DNA of 64,000 bases from Pyramidobacter sp. C12-8 (GCF_002007215.1 NZ_MUHX01000009.1:1-64000); one strand, 5' to 3'; shown: positions 52,405 to 60,131, numbered from the stretch's first letter. Program-made: numbers and translations. Notes: generated by a model from the sequence alone, not told the origin.

Positions 52405-53178
52405 ATGAGAAAATCGCTTTTCGGCCGCAAAAAAGCGCCGCCGCTGCTGGCCCTCGCGGCCGTGCTGGCTCTGGCGGGGCTGGCCTGGGCCGCGCCGGCC
52501 CCGGCGCGGCGGTTTGCGCTGCATTTCGAACGCATCTGGCCCTATTACAAAGTCTTTTACCGCGGCATGATCAATTCGCTCGAGGTGACCTTCATGTCCG
52601 TGATCATGGGCTCGGTCTGCGGCACCGTGCTGGCGCTGCTCAAAGTCTCGCGCCTCGGGCCGCTGTCGTGGTTCGCCACGGCCTACACCTCGGTGTTCCG
52701 CGGCACGCCGCTGATGGTGCAGTTGTTCCTCGTTTATTTCGCCACGCCGCAGCTCTTCGATTATCAGATCCCGGCCTTCAACGCCGTGGTGCTGACCTTC
52801 GGGCTCAACTCCGCCGCCTACGTGTCCGAGATCCTGCGCGGCGGCATCCAGTCCATCGACGTCGGCCAGCGCGAGGCCGCCATGGCCCTGGGCGTGCCCT
52901 ACCGCGCCATGATGTTCGACATCGTCATCCCTCAGGCGCTGCGCACCGTGCTGCCGTCGCTGGTCAACGAGCTCATCGCCCTGCTCAAGGACACCTCCAT
53001 CGTCGCCACCATCGGCATGCTCGACATGATGCGCGCCGCCCAGACCGCCATGAACTCCACCTATCTGGCCTTCGAGCCGTTCATCGTCGTCGCCGGCATG
53101 TACTACGTGCTCGTGATGATCTTCACGGCCGTCGCCTCGCGCCTGGAGAGGAGGCTGCACAAAAGTGATCGAAATTAA
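52405..53178 (+). CDS. Amino-acid ABC permease (HisM/GlnP type)
   Basis: The 257-residue product has an N-terminal signal-like helix and about five further helices, with the family motif [18 protein letters not shown] and the coupling region [26 protein letters not shown]. One permease suffices as a homodimer. ATG 52405 follows GCAGGAAGGAAG. It overlaps the ATPase gene by 14 bases. Confidence 0.9.
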   Translation: MRKSLFGRKKAPPLLALAAVLALAGLAWAAPAPARRFALHFERIWPYYKVFYRGMINSLEVTFMSVIMGSVCGTVLALLKVSRLGPLSWFATAYTSVFRGTPLMVQLFLVYFATPQLFDYQIPAFNAVVLTFGLNSAAYVSEILRGGIQSIDVGQREAAMALGVPYRAMMFDIVIPQALRTVLPSLVNELIALLKDTSIVATIGMLDMMRAAQTAMNSTYLAFEPFIVVAGMYYVLVMIFTAVASRLERRLHKSDRN

Positions 53179-53887
53179 GGATCTGAAAAAACAATTCGGC
53201 TCCCTCGAGGTGCTTCGGGGCGTCAACCTGAAGATCGACGACGGCGAAGTGGTGTCCGTCATCGGCCCCTCCGGCTCGGGCAAGTCGACGCTGCTGCGCT
53301 GCATCAACCTGCTCGAAACGCCCACGTCGGGACAGGTCGTGATCGACGGGGTGGACATCACCCAAAGAGGCGTGGACATTCAGAAAGTGCGCGAGAACGT
53401 GGGCATGGTGTTTCAGCACTTCAACCTGTTCCAGAACAAGAACGTGCTCCAGAACATGATCTACGCGCCCATGAAAGTGCGCGGCCTTCCCGAGGCGCAG
53501 GCCGTCGAAAAGGCCATGCGGCTGCTCGAACGCGTCGGTCTGGCCGACAAGGCCCGCGCCTATCCTTCCATGCTCTCCGGCGGCCAGCAGCAGCGCGTCG
53601 CCATCGCCCGCGCCCTGGCCATGGAGCCGCGCACGCTGCTTTTCGACGAGCCCTCCTCGGCGCTCGATCCGGAGATGGTCAAGGAAGTGCTCGACGTGAT
53701 TCGCAGCCTGGTTTCCACGGGCATCACCATGGCGATCGTCACCCACGAGATGGGCTTCGCCCGCGAGGCTTCCGACCGCGTCTGCTTCGTCGACGAGGGC
53801 GTGATCGCCGAAGACGCCGCGCCGTCTGAGTTCTTCTCGTCGCCGAAGTCGGCGCGCGCTCGGCAGTTTTTGGAAAAAGTGCTTTAG
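53165..53887 (+). CDS. Amino-acid ABC ATP-binding protein (GlnQ type)
   Basis: The 240-residue product has Walker [10 protein letters not shown], the Q-loop region [18 protein letters not shown], the signature [15 protein letters not shown] and Walker [12 protein letters not shown]. The start is GTG 53165, inside the permease 3' end after GAGAGGAGG. It completes a polar amino-acid importer. Confidence 0.93.
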   Translation: MIEIKDLKKQFGSLEVLRGVNLKIDDGEVVSVIGPSGSGKSTLLRCINLLETPTSGQVVIDGVDITQRGVDIQKVRENVGMVFQHFNLFQNKNVLQNMIYAPMKVRGLPEAQAVEKAMRLLERVGLADKARAYPSMLSGGQQQRVAIARALAMEPRTLLFDEPSSALDPEMVKEVLDVIRSLVSTGITMAIVTHEMGFAREASDRVCFVDEGVIAEDAAPSEFFSSPKSARARQFLEKVL

Positions 53888-53911
53888 ACGCAGAGAAACG
53901 GAGACTGAAAA

Positions 53912-54781
53912 ATGGAAGACCGGCTGCATTGGAAAAACGGCGCCCGCTGCGCCGTGATGCTGACGTTCGATCTCGACGGGGACACCACGTGGAAGAACGG
54001 CAACGCCCACTACGAAGGCGGCGACAAGTTCCTGAAAGCCCGCTCGGTAGGGCTTTACGGCCCCAACCGCGGCGCTCACTCCATCCTCGACCTGCTGAAG
54101 AAATACGGCGTCCCCGGCACCTTCTTCGTGCCCGGCAAGGTCGCCGAGGACAACCCCGACCTGATCCGCCGCATCGACGCCGAAGGGCACGAGATCGGCC
54201 AGCACGGCTACACGCACGAAATGTTCTTCAACTACGGCCGCGAGCGGCAGATCGAGATCGTCGAAAAGTGCCAGAACATCTTCTGCGACCTGATCGGCAA
54301 GCCCGCCCGCGGCTTTCGCACCCCGTCCGGCGACTGGTCGCTGGACACGCCGCGCCTGCTGTACGAGCGCGGCGTCGACTACAGCAGCTCGATGCGCGGC
54401 AACGACCGCCCCTATCACACCGCGATCGACGGCGAAAAGACCGACTTCATCGAGATCCCTACGCGCTGGGAACTGGACGATTACGTGGCCACCGCCTACA
54501 ATTATTTCCCCGCCGAACCCGACGGGCAGGACCGCATCTCCGGCTACGACCTGGTCTACGACAATTTCTCGCGCGAGTTCGACGGCTATTACGAATACGG
54601 CCTGTGCTTCGTCAGCATGATCCATCCGCAGGTCACCGGCACTCCCGGCCGCCTGCGCATCCTCGAAAAGCTGATCCGGCATATCAAGGAGCGAGGCGAC
54701 GTCTGGTTCGCGCGCGGCGGCGAAGTGGCGCGGTGGTACCGCGAGCATTACGACCGCGAGGAGGTCCTGAAAAATGCCTGA
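53912..54781 (+). CDS. Polysaccharide deacetylase-family protein, PgdA/PuuE type
   Basis: The 289-residue product has a NodB-like barrel close to HpPgdA and PuuE: TFDLDGD with D20 and D22, then HGYTH with H98 and H102, the expected metal site, and a later RGFRTPSGDW. This family includes peptidoglycan deacetylases, allantoinases and cyclic imidases. No signal peptide is seen, so a cytoplasmic substrate is likely. It lies in an amino-acid import operon, favouring a small cyclic amide. Confidence 0.82.
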   Translation: MEDRLHWKNGARCAVMLTFDLDGDTTWKNGNAHYEGGDKFLKARSVGLYGPNRGAHSILDLLKKYGVPGTFFVPGKVAEDNPDLIRRIDAEGHEIGQHGYTHEMFFNYGRERQIEIVEKCQNIFCDLIGKPARGFRTPSGDWSLDTPRLLYERGVDYSSSMRGNDRPYHTAIDGEKTDFIEIPTRWELDDYVATAYNYFPAEPDGQDRISGYDLVYDNFSREFDGYYEYGLCFVSMIHPQVTGTPGRLRILEKLIRHIKERGDVWFARGGEVARWYREHYDREEVLKNA

Positions 54782-55610
54782 AATCGAGTGGAAGGACGGC
54801 GCCCGCTGCGCCGCCATGATCACCGTCAACCTCGACGCCGAAAACTTCTGGCTGGCCGTCGACCCCGACGTCTCGAAACGCCCGAAGACTCTGTCCATGG
54901 GGCAGTACGGCATGGACCGCGGCCTGCCGCGCCTGCTGGAGCTTCTTGACGATTTGGATATCAAGGCCACGTTTTTCGTGCCCGGTTCGACCGCCGCGGC
55001 CTACGCCGAAAAAGTGAAAGACGTCGCCGCCCGCGGCCACGAGATCGCCCTGCGCGGCTACGAACTGCTCAACTGGGGCCTGCTGCCCGCCGAACAGGCC
55101 GCGGCCGACATGGAAAAAGGCGCCGCTGTCCTCAAAAACGTCGTCGGCGCGCAACCCAGAGGCTACCGCGCTCCCATCGCCGAGTTCACCCTCGACACCC
55201 TGCGCGCCGCCCATGCCAACGGCGCCGTGTATTCCAGCAGCCTCAGCAGCGACGACCGCCCCTTCTGGTTCGACCTGGGAAACGGCGAAAAACTGCTGGA
55301 GATCCCCGTTCACTGGGCGCTTTACGACCTGCCGTACTTCGCCTTCAACTACCACCCGCCCATGCCGAAGGGACAGGGGCGGATCGCCAACTCCGCTCAG
55401 GTCTTCAATAACTTCCGCGAGGAGTTCCTCGGCTGCGCCGAGCGCGGCCTCTGTTACGTGCTCCAGCTCGACCCGCAGACCGCCTGCACTCCCGGCCGCA
55501 TGCCGCTGCTGCGCGGACTGCTGACCGAGATCAAGGAGAGCGGCGCGGCCTGGCTCGCCACCGGCGGCAAGATGTACGATTACTGGTCCGCCGTTTATCC
55601 CGCGAAGTAG
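54774..55610 (+). CDS. Degenerate deacetylase-family paralog
   Basis: The 278-residue product is a clear paralog of the previous gene (KDGARCAAMITVNLDAENFW, FFVPGSTAAAYAEK, PRGYRAPIAEFTLDT). The metal site is changed: the first catalytic aspartate is N19, and the two histidines are R94 and L98, while D21 is retained. It may be an inactive partner or act with another metal-free chemistry. The start overlaps the preceding gene by eight bases, so the two proteins are probably made in equal amounts. Confidence 0.8.
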   Translation: MPEIEWKDGARCAAMITVNLDAENFWLAVDPDVSKRPKTLSMGQYGMDRGLPRLLELLDDLDIKATFFVPGSTAAAYAEKVKDVAARGHEIALRGYELLNWGLLPAEQAAADMEKGAAVLKNVVGAQPRGYRAPIAEFTLDTLRAAHANGAVYSSSLSSDDRPFWFDLGNGEKLLEIPVHWALYDLPYFAFNYHPPMPKGQGRIANSAQVFNNFREEFLGCAERGLCYVLQLDPQTACTPGRMPLLRGLLTEIKESGAAWLATGGKMYDYWSAVYPAK

Positions 55611-55720
55611 CTCTTTGTTGCGGAACGGGAAACGAATGTACCGCGAGGGAGCGAATGTTCGCCCCCTCTCCCCGCCGCCGTCTTCAAGCGGCACGTTTCC
55701 GTCGAAGCCGCGGCCGCAAC

Positions 55721-55750
55721 TTGTCAAAAAACGCCCGCCTGTGTTATAAT
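55721..55750 (+). promoter_or_regulatory. Promoter of tRNA-Ser
   Basis: TTGTCA (55721-55726), an 18-base spacer and TATAAT (55745-55750) form a good sigma-70 promoter. The tRNA begins 13 bases after the -10 box. Confidence 0.7.
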
Positions 55751-55763
55751 GCCCTTTGTCCGC

Positions 55764-55851
55764 GGAGGGGTGTCCGAGTGGTCGATGGTGCTTGCTTGGA
55801 AGGCATGTGTACCTTAGGGTACCGGAGGTTCGAATCCTCTCCCCTCCGCCA
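55764..55851 (+). tRNA. tRNA-Ser(GGA)
   Basis: The acceptor GGAGGGG (55764-55770) pairs with CCCCTCC (55841-55847), followed by G and an encoded CCA ending at 55851. The anticodon loop TTGGAAG reads GGA, so it decodes UCC and UCU. The variable arm GTACC-TTAG-GGTAC is long, as in class II serine tRNAs, and the T loop is TTCGAAT. One anticodon-stem pair (T-T) appears mismatched. Confidence 0.95.
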
Positions 55852-55869
55852 TTTTTAACGGTCAAACAT

Positions 55870-55896
55870 GGACAATCTTGGACAAAAAACGGACAA
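55870..55896 (+). repeat. Helically phased GGACAA triplet after the tRNA
   Basis: GGACAA occurs at 55870-55875, 55880-55885 and 55891-55896, spaced 10 and 11 bases. This lies just downstream of the tRNA 3' end, the usual place for integrase attachment and arm sites. The terminator follows at once. No integrase gene is present in the window, so this is a possible scar. Confidence 0.4.
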
Positions 55897-55919
55897 AGCC
55901 GCCTGCGGGCGGCTTTTTT
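55896..55919 (+). terminator. Terminator after tRNA-Ser
   Basis: AAGCCGCC (55896-55903) pairs with GGCGGCTT (55908-55915) around TGCG and the T run continues to 55919. It is a typical intrinsic terminator for the tRNA transcript. Confidence 0.85.
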
Positions 55920-55984
55920 GCTGTAAAACGAAAACCACCGGCCATGCCGGTGGTTATGATACAAACGAAAAACGTAACATCAGC

Positions 55985-56092
55985 TCAATTTTTCTTTTTT
56001 CCGTATTGGAATCCGCTCACGGCGCCAGCTGCAAAAGCCAGCAGAACTTTTACCAGGTCTTTGACGAATTCTCCGAAGCCCGCGTGGAGTGC
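55985..56092 (-). pseudogene. Possible frameshifted small membrane peptide
   Basis: Directly after the TGA of the gene at 56093-56380 the same frame continues for 35 codons as ALHAGFGEFVKDLVKVLLAF then AAGAVSGFQYGKKKN, which looks like a real short hydrophobic peptide. It has no start codon. An ATG overlaps the stop one base out of frame (56094-56096). Removal of one base would give an ATG start, MALHAGFGEF. It may be a separate gene with an indel, or a read-through extension. Confidence 0.4.
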
Positions 56093-56380
56093 TCATCCGA
56101 CAAAAAGGACGATGAGAAATAACACCAATCCGCAGAAAATATACAGCTCGCGTTTCTTTTTGATATCGTACTGACGGCTTTTTTCGTTATCCTGCATTTG
56201 CGCTTTCAAAGCCGTCTGAGCATATTCGTAGCTGTATTTGTCTTCTGTTTGCCGAGTAAGAAGTTCCTTTTCCCGTAAATCTATCTCCCGTGCCTGATTG
56301 GCGATGAGCGCGTTCAATGCCTCCGGCGGGAGCTGGGGAGCAGCGGGCTGTGCAGACGGCGCTGGATGGTTGTCGTTCAT
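56093..56380 (-). CDS. Hypothetical tail-anchored membrane protein
   Basis: The 95-residue product has a Pro/Ala-rich start, a charged likely coiled-coil middle (NQAREIDLREKELLTRQTED) and a hydrophobic C-terminal segment (IFCGLVLFLIVLFV), as in a tail-anchored protein. I do not recognise the family. It overlaps the preceding minus-strand gene (ATGA). Small phage-like genes of this type often lie near tRNA integration sites, but this is not shown. Confidence 0.5.
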   Translation of the reverse strand: MNDNHPAPSAQPAAPQLPPEALNALIANQAREIDLREKELLTRQTEDKYSYEYAQTALKAQMQDNEKSRQYDIKKKRELYIFCGLVLFLIVLFVG

Positions 56381-56577
56381 TTAGCTTCTCCGAGCGGGGC
56401 GTAAATAGGATGCGTATAAGTTACGCGGATTTTTCCGCCGACTGTTGGATCGCCAAGGCGAGGCGGGATGATTCTCGTTTCTTTTATTTTCGCCTTGTCC
56501 TTTTCGCGCAGGCTCAGGTATTGTTCAATGGTCAGGTCTTCGGAATCGATGCGCAGCATGTTGATAATCTGTGCCAT
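56377..56577 (-). CDS. Hypothetical protein of 66 residues
   Basis: The likely start is ATG at 56577, eight bases after AAAGGAGG, giving MAQIINMLRIDSEDLTIEQY; ATG at 56583 is too close to the ribosome-binding site. The rest is charged and ends ...THPIYAPLGEAK. No family is recognised. An extended -10 promoter lies 23 bases upstream on the minus strand. It overlaps the next minus gene by four bases. Confidence 0.5.
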   Translation of the reverse strand: MAQIINMLRIDSEDLTIEQYLSLREKDKAKIKETRIIPPRLGDPTVGGKIRVTYTHPIYAPLGEAK

Positions 56578-56599
56578 CCCCATCCCCTCCTTTTGATCT

Positions 56600-56608
56600 A
56601 TTGTATCA
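56600..56608 (-). promoter_or_regulatory. Extended -10 promoter of the small minus-strand genes
   Basis: On the minus strand TGATACAAT (56600-56608) matches an extended -10 element (TGnTATAAT). No good -35 box is seen. It lies 23 bases before the start of the 66-residue gene. Confidence 0.45.
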
Positions 56609-56636
56609 TACCCGTCAATCGTGACCTCTCCACCGC

Positions 56637-56707
56637 CATGCGCGGCTCGTTTTGTGAATCTGCCCCGCAGCGCCCTTGCGTTCGGCTTTTTAGTTAAGAA
56701 ATAATAT
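56637..56707 (+). repeat. Imperfect direct repeat, copy 1
   Basis: Bases 56637-56707 match 60047-60115 over about 70 bases. The best 38 bases (56670-56707 and 60078-60115) differ at about six positions, and the flank GCTCGTTTTGTGAATCT matches GCTCGCTTCGCGGATCT. Both copies end in AAGAAATAATAT or AAGAAATAGTAT. The pair encloses the MarR and UvrA-like genes. It may be an integration footprint or a dispersed genome repeat. Confidence 0.6.
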
Positions 56708-56746
56708 CATGGGCGGCGGGGAGCGCTCCTCGCCGCCTGTCTTGTC

Positions 56747-56774
56747 TTGAAAAAATCCGAGAACGGACTATAAT
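56747..56774 (+). promoter_or_regulatory. Promoter of the MarR gene
   Basis: TTGAAA (56747-56752), a 16-base spacer and TATAAT (56769-56774). The -10 box lies in the middle of the palindrome at 56752-56797, so a bound regulator would occlude it. GGAGG and ATG 56820 follow. Confidence 0.75.
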
Positions 56775-56797
56775 TTAAGCGTCCGTTTTCGGATTTT
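56752..56797. promoter_or_regulatory. Palindromic MarR operator
   Basis: The arms AAAATCCGAGAACGGAC (56752-56768) and GTCCGTTTTCGGATTTT (56781-56797) are complementary over 17 bases with one mismatch, around the 12-base centre TATAATTTAAGC. The centre carries the -10 box of the MarR promoter. This position and symmetry fit a MarR-type autorepressor. On RNA the same sequence would form a hairpin in either direction, so a terminator role is the alternative. Confidence 0.7.
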
Positions 56798-56819
56798 TAT
56801 CTTATGGAGGACACAGACA

Positions 56820-57278
56820 ATGGGTTCGAATACGAAAGATTACTTGACGCGGATTGCCATGCAGGAAAAACAATTCGATGCTCTGTATCGGGAAACAAGC
56901 GCGAAATTTGATCTGCCGGATTGTGCGATGTGGGTGTTGTATTTTCTCGTTTCTTCCGATGGGCCGATAACACAGCAGGATCTGATCGAGAAGATGATGT
57001 TTCCCAAGCAGACCATCAATTCTGCTGTGATGAAGCTTTCCAAAGAGGGGCTTGTCCAACTTCAAATCGTCCCCGGCACCCGTAATCGGAAGACGATCTT
57101 TTTGACGGACACCGGAGCGAAGCTGGCACAAGCGACCGTAGAGCGGATGCGGCATGCGGAACTCCGGGCCGTTGAGGCCATGGGAGCCGAGCGCATGGAA
57201 CAGTTTGTCTCGCTCCACAACAGTTTTTATTCTCACTTGCAACGAGCGTTTCAAGACGAAGGTTTGACGGATGCCTGA
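56820..57278 (+). CDS. MarR-family transcriptional regulator
   Basis: The 152-residue product has the winged helix of MarR proteins (ITQQDLIEKMMFPKQTINSA, VMKLSKEGLVQLQIVPGTRN) and the helical dimerisation ends. MarR proteins respond to small aromatic compounds and usually repress themselves and linked efflux or resistance genes. A strong palindromic operator overlaps its promoter. The UvrA-like ABC gene lies about 290 bases on, separated by a decayed gene. Confidence 0.9.
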   Translation: MGSNTKDYLTRIAMQEKQFDALYRETSAKFDLPDCAMWVLYFLVSSDGPITQQDLIEKMMFPKQTINSAVMKLSKEGLVQLQIVPGTRNRKTIFLTDTGAKLAQATVERMRHAELRAVEAMGAERMEQFVSLHNSFYSHLQRAFQDEGLTDA

Positions 57279-57551
57279 CTTGAGATCATGGAATCTTTGG
57301 CGCGGCTGCCAAAAATACAGCGAGGACTGGGAAAACCGTTATATGCATTATCCGGATAAGGTCAGAGGCGTCCCGGAGCGTGCGGCTGTCATTCAAGGGA
57401 TAATCCGCCCAAGAGGAACTGGCGGGGGCAGTATAAGATCCCATCCGGCTCTTGCCTGCGTGTCAATATGACTTCTGGTGCATTTCTTGAAGAGGCGGAC
57501 GAGTGGCGCGTCGAAATGTGGAACGTGATGGGAACGGGAAAGCGTTTATGA
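57271..57551 (+). pseudogene. Decayed DUF5131 (phage Gp37/Gp68-like) gene
   Basis: One frame reads SWNLWRGCQKYSEDWENRYM, close to the N-terminus of DUF5131 proteins (W.PWHGC.K.SEGC.NCYM), but the second cysteine pair is lost. A second frame from 57432 reads YKIPSGSCLRVNMTSGAFLE, matching the next conserved block. The two are out of frame and no C-terminal domain follows. The gene is a fragment squeezed between MarR and the UvrA-like gene. Confidence 0.65.
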
Positions 57552-57571
57552 GCGACGAAGGAGATCGTGCG

Positions 57572-59836
57572 ATGAACGACAATATTGAAATCCGCGGCGC
57601 GTCCGAGAACAACTTGAAGCACATCGACGTGACCATACCGAAGGGGAAGCTGGTCGTCTTTGCCGGCGTCTCCGGCTCGGGCAAGAGTTCGCTGGCTTTT
57701 GATACGGTGGCTGTGGAATCCGAACGCGAATGGCAGCAGAGCTATCCGCTGTTTCTGCGCAACAAGATGCCGCACTATGACCGCCCAAAGGTGGACGAGA
57801 TCCGCAATCTGACGCCCGCCATCGTAGTGGATCAGCGCGCCATCGGCGCGAACACCCGTTCCACGGTCGGCACGGCGGTGGACGTCGCGCCGCTTTTGCG
57901 TCTGCTGTTTTCCCGCGTGGGCGAGCCGAGTGCCGGCGGCAGTATGGCGTACTCCTTCAATCATCCCGCCGGGATGTGCCCGGACTGCACCGGCGTCGGA
58001 GAACGGTTGGAGCTGATCGAGGAATCCATGTTCGACCCGGATAAGACTCTTGCGGAAGGAGCCATTCTGTTCAGCCAGTTTTCCGCCGGATGGCAGACGC
58101 ACCTGTATCAGAACAATCCTCTGCTCGATCCCGATAAAAAGCTCCGGGATTTTACATCCGAGGAATGGGACACGCTGAAATACGGATCGAAAGAACCGGT
58201 CAAAGTGGGAATCAAGTCCAACAATACCGGACGTGTGGATATGGTGGAATATGAGGGCGTTTTCCCCCGTTTTGAGCGTGTCTACATGAAGCGGGACATC
58301 ACCAAGCTGAAAAAAGGCTTGCAGGACGAGATCATGTCTCATGTGAGGCGCGGGGCATGTCGCACCTGCGGGGGGACGGGACTGAATCCGAAGGCTCTGG
58401 CCTCAAGGATCAACGGCAAAAACATCGTGGAGTGCATGGACATGACCGCCGCCGATCTGCTGCCGTTCCTCGAAACGATCGGCGACCCGCGCGGCGGCTC
58501 GCTTGCCAAGCGGATCGCCGAATATCTGGAACGTATGATCGGCGTCGGTATCGGCTATTTGTCCCTTTCGCGCAAGACCGAAACTCTCTCCGGCGGCGAG
58601 GCCCAGCGGTTAAAAATGGTTCGCAATCTCGGCGGATATCTCAACAATATCACTTACATTTTCGACGAACCCACGGCCGGCCTGCATCCGGCGGATGCGG
58701 AGCGGATCGGCAGGATGCTCTGCGACCTGCGGGACAAGCACAACAACGTGCTTGTGGTGGAACACAGCCGTCAAATGCTTGCGCTTGCGGACCACATCAT
58801 CGAAATGGGGCCGGGGGCCGGAATCGGAGGCGGCAGTCTCGTCTTTTCGGGCAGCCTTGAAGAACTGCAAAAAGCGGGGACGCTCACGGCGCAGGCGATC
58901 CGTCAGAAGGTCGCAGTCAACAGAGAGCCGCTGCCGTGGACGGAAGGCTACGAGATCAGAGACGCCCATTGCCACAATTTGAAGCACGTGAACGTGACCG
59001 TTCCGAAGGGCGTTCTCACCGCCGTCACCGGCGTGGCGGGAAGCGGCAAAAGCTCGCTGATGCGCCGTGAGTTCCCTAAAGCATACCCGGATGCCGTCAT
59101 CATCGACCAAAAGCCCATCGGCACATCCATCCGCTCGACGCCCGCCACTTATACCGGCGTGATGGACGAGATCAGAAAGGTCTTCGCCAAGGAGAACGGC
59201 GTCGGCGCGGGCTGGTTCTCCTTCAATTCCGAGGGCGGCTGCCCTATCTGCAAGGGCACCGGGCAGATCACCTACGATATGGCCTTCGCCGAGCCGTTGG
59301 CCGTCCCCTGCGAGGAATGCGGCGGACATCGCTACAATCCCACGGCGCTGTCTTACTGTTACAAAGGAATGAACATCGAAGAAGCGATGAGGCTGACTAT
59401 CGGGCAGGCGTATGATTTCTTCGACAATGCCAAGATCCGCAAGCTCCTGCGGAGCATGATCGACGTGGGGCTGGATTATCTCACGCTGGGACAGCCCACG
59501 AGCACGCTGTCCGGCGGAGAAGTGCAGCGGGTCAAGCTGGCCAGCGAGCTGCACAGGCAGGGACAGATCTATGTGCTGGACGAACCAAGCAGCGGCTTAC
59601 ACGCTAGCGACATTGAAAAGCTGCTGGCGCTGCTCCGCGGGCTGGTGGGGAGCGGGAACACCGTGGTCATGGTCGAGCATCGCATGGAACTGATCGCACA
59701 GGCGGACTGGGTCATCGACATGGGGCCGGACGGCGGCTCCGGCGGGGGAACAGTGGTATTCGAGGGGGTCCCCGAACAGCTGTTGAAATGTTCGGGCTCC
59801 AAAACCGCAAAGTATATGCTTGAAGCGCTCCGATAG
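57572..59836 (+). CDS. UvrA-like ABC ATPase, short form
   Basis: The 754-residue product is homologous to UvrA with two ABC domains: FAGVSGSGKSSLAFDT near residue 34, signatures LSGGEAQRLKMV and LSGGEVQRVKLA, and zinc motifs CPDCTGVG/CRTCGGTG and CPICKGTG/CEECGG. UvrA is about 940 residues; the missing part is in the DNA-damage-sensing insertion. Such short paralogs, often near MarR genes, are linked to resistance to DNA-binding drugs. ATG 57572 follows AAGGAG; an upstream frame start at 57503 overlaps the pseudogene. Confidence 0.88.
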   Translation: MNDNIEIRGASENNLKHIDVTIPKGKLVVFAGVSGSGKSSLAFDTVAVESEREWQQSYPLFLRNKMPHYDRPKVDEIRNLTPAIVVDQRAIGANTRSTVGTAVDVAPLLRLLFSRVGEPSAGGSMAYSFNHPAGMCPDCTGVGERLELIEESMFDPDKTLAEGAILFSQFSAGWQTHLYQNNPLLDPDKKLRDFTSEEWDTLKYGSKEPVKVGIKSNNTGRVDMVEYEGVFPRFERVYMKRDITKLKKGLQDEIMSHVRRGACRTCGGTGLNPKALASRINGKNIVECMDMTAADLLPFLETIGDPRGGSLAKRIAEYLERMIGVGIGYLSLSRKTETLSGGEAQRLKMVRNLGGYLNNITYIFDEPTAGLHPADAERIGRMLCDLRDKHNNVLVVEHSRQMLALADHIIEMGPGAGIGGGSLVFSGSLEELQKAGTLTAQAIRQKVAVNREPLPWTEGYEIRDAHCHNLKHVNVTVPKGVLTAVTGVAGSGKSSLMRREFPKAYPDAVIIDQKPIGTSIRSTPATYTGVMDEIRKVFAKENGVGAGWFSFNSEGGCPICKGTGQITYDMAFAEPLAVPCEECGGHRYNPTALSYCYKGMNIEEAMRLTIGQAYDFFDNAKIRKLLRSMIDVGLDYLTLGQPTSTLSGGEVQRVKLASELHRQGQIYVLDEPSSGLHASDIEKLLALLRGLVGSGNTVVMVEHRMELIAQADWVIDMGPDGGSGGGTVVFEGVPEQLLKCSGSKTAKYMLEALR

Positions 59837-59982
59837 CGAAAACGCCTCCGGCCCGGCGGCTTTTATCGCATGCGGCGCCTGCGGCTCAATCGAGAAATGG
59901 AGATCGGGAGGGATGCGGACGTCCGTCGGAACGCCGTCGGAGTTTCTGTCGTCGCACGGAATGAAACGGAGAAAACGGCAGG

Positions 59983-60015
59983 GAGGCCGCCTCAATCGAC
60001 TTTTGAGACGGCCTC
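59983..60015 (+). terminator. Possible terminator of the UvrA-like gene
   Basis: GAGGCCGCCTCAA (59983-59995) pairs with TTGAGACGGCCTC (60003-60015), with one G-T wobble and a seven-base loop. Only TTG follows, so the U tract is poor. It is the only stem near the end of the gene. Confidence 0.5.
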
Positions 60016-60046
60016 TTGTGTCGTGTTTAAAGCCGACGTTCCTCAG

Positions 60047-60115
60047 GCTGCGCCGCTCGCTTCGCGGATCTCCCTCGGCGCCTTTGTGTTCGGTTTTTTA
60101 ACTAAGAAATAGTAT
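60047..60115 (+). repeat. Imperfect direct repeat, copy 2
   Basis: This copy of the repeat at 56637-56707 lies about 3.4 kb further on, on the same strand. Both copies include AAGAAATA(A/G)TAT and the CTCG(C/T)TT(C/T)G(C/T)G(A/G)ATCT stretch. The intervening cassette holds a regulator and a resistance-like gene. Confidence 0.55.
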
Positions 60116-60131
60116 GAATTTCGATTACGGG

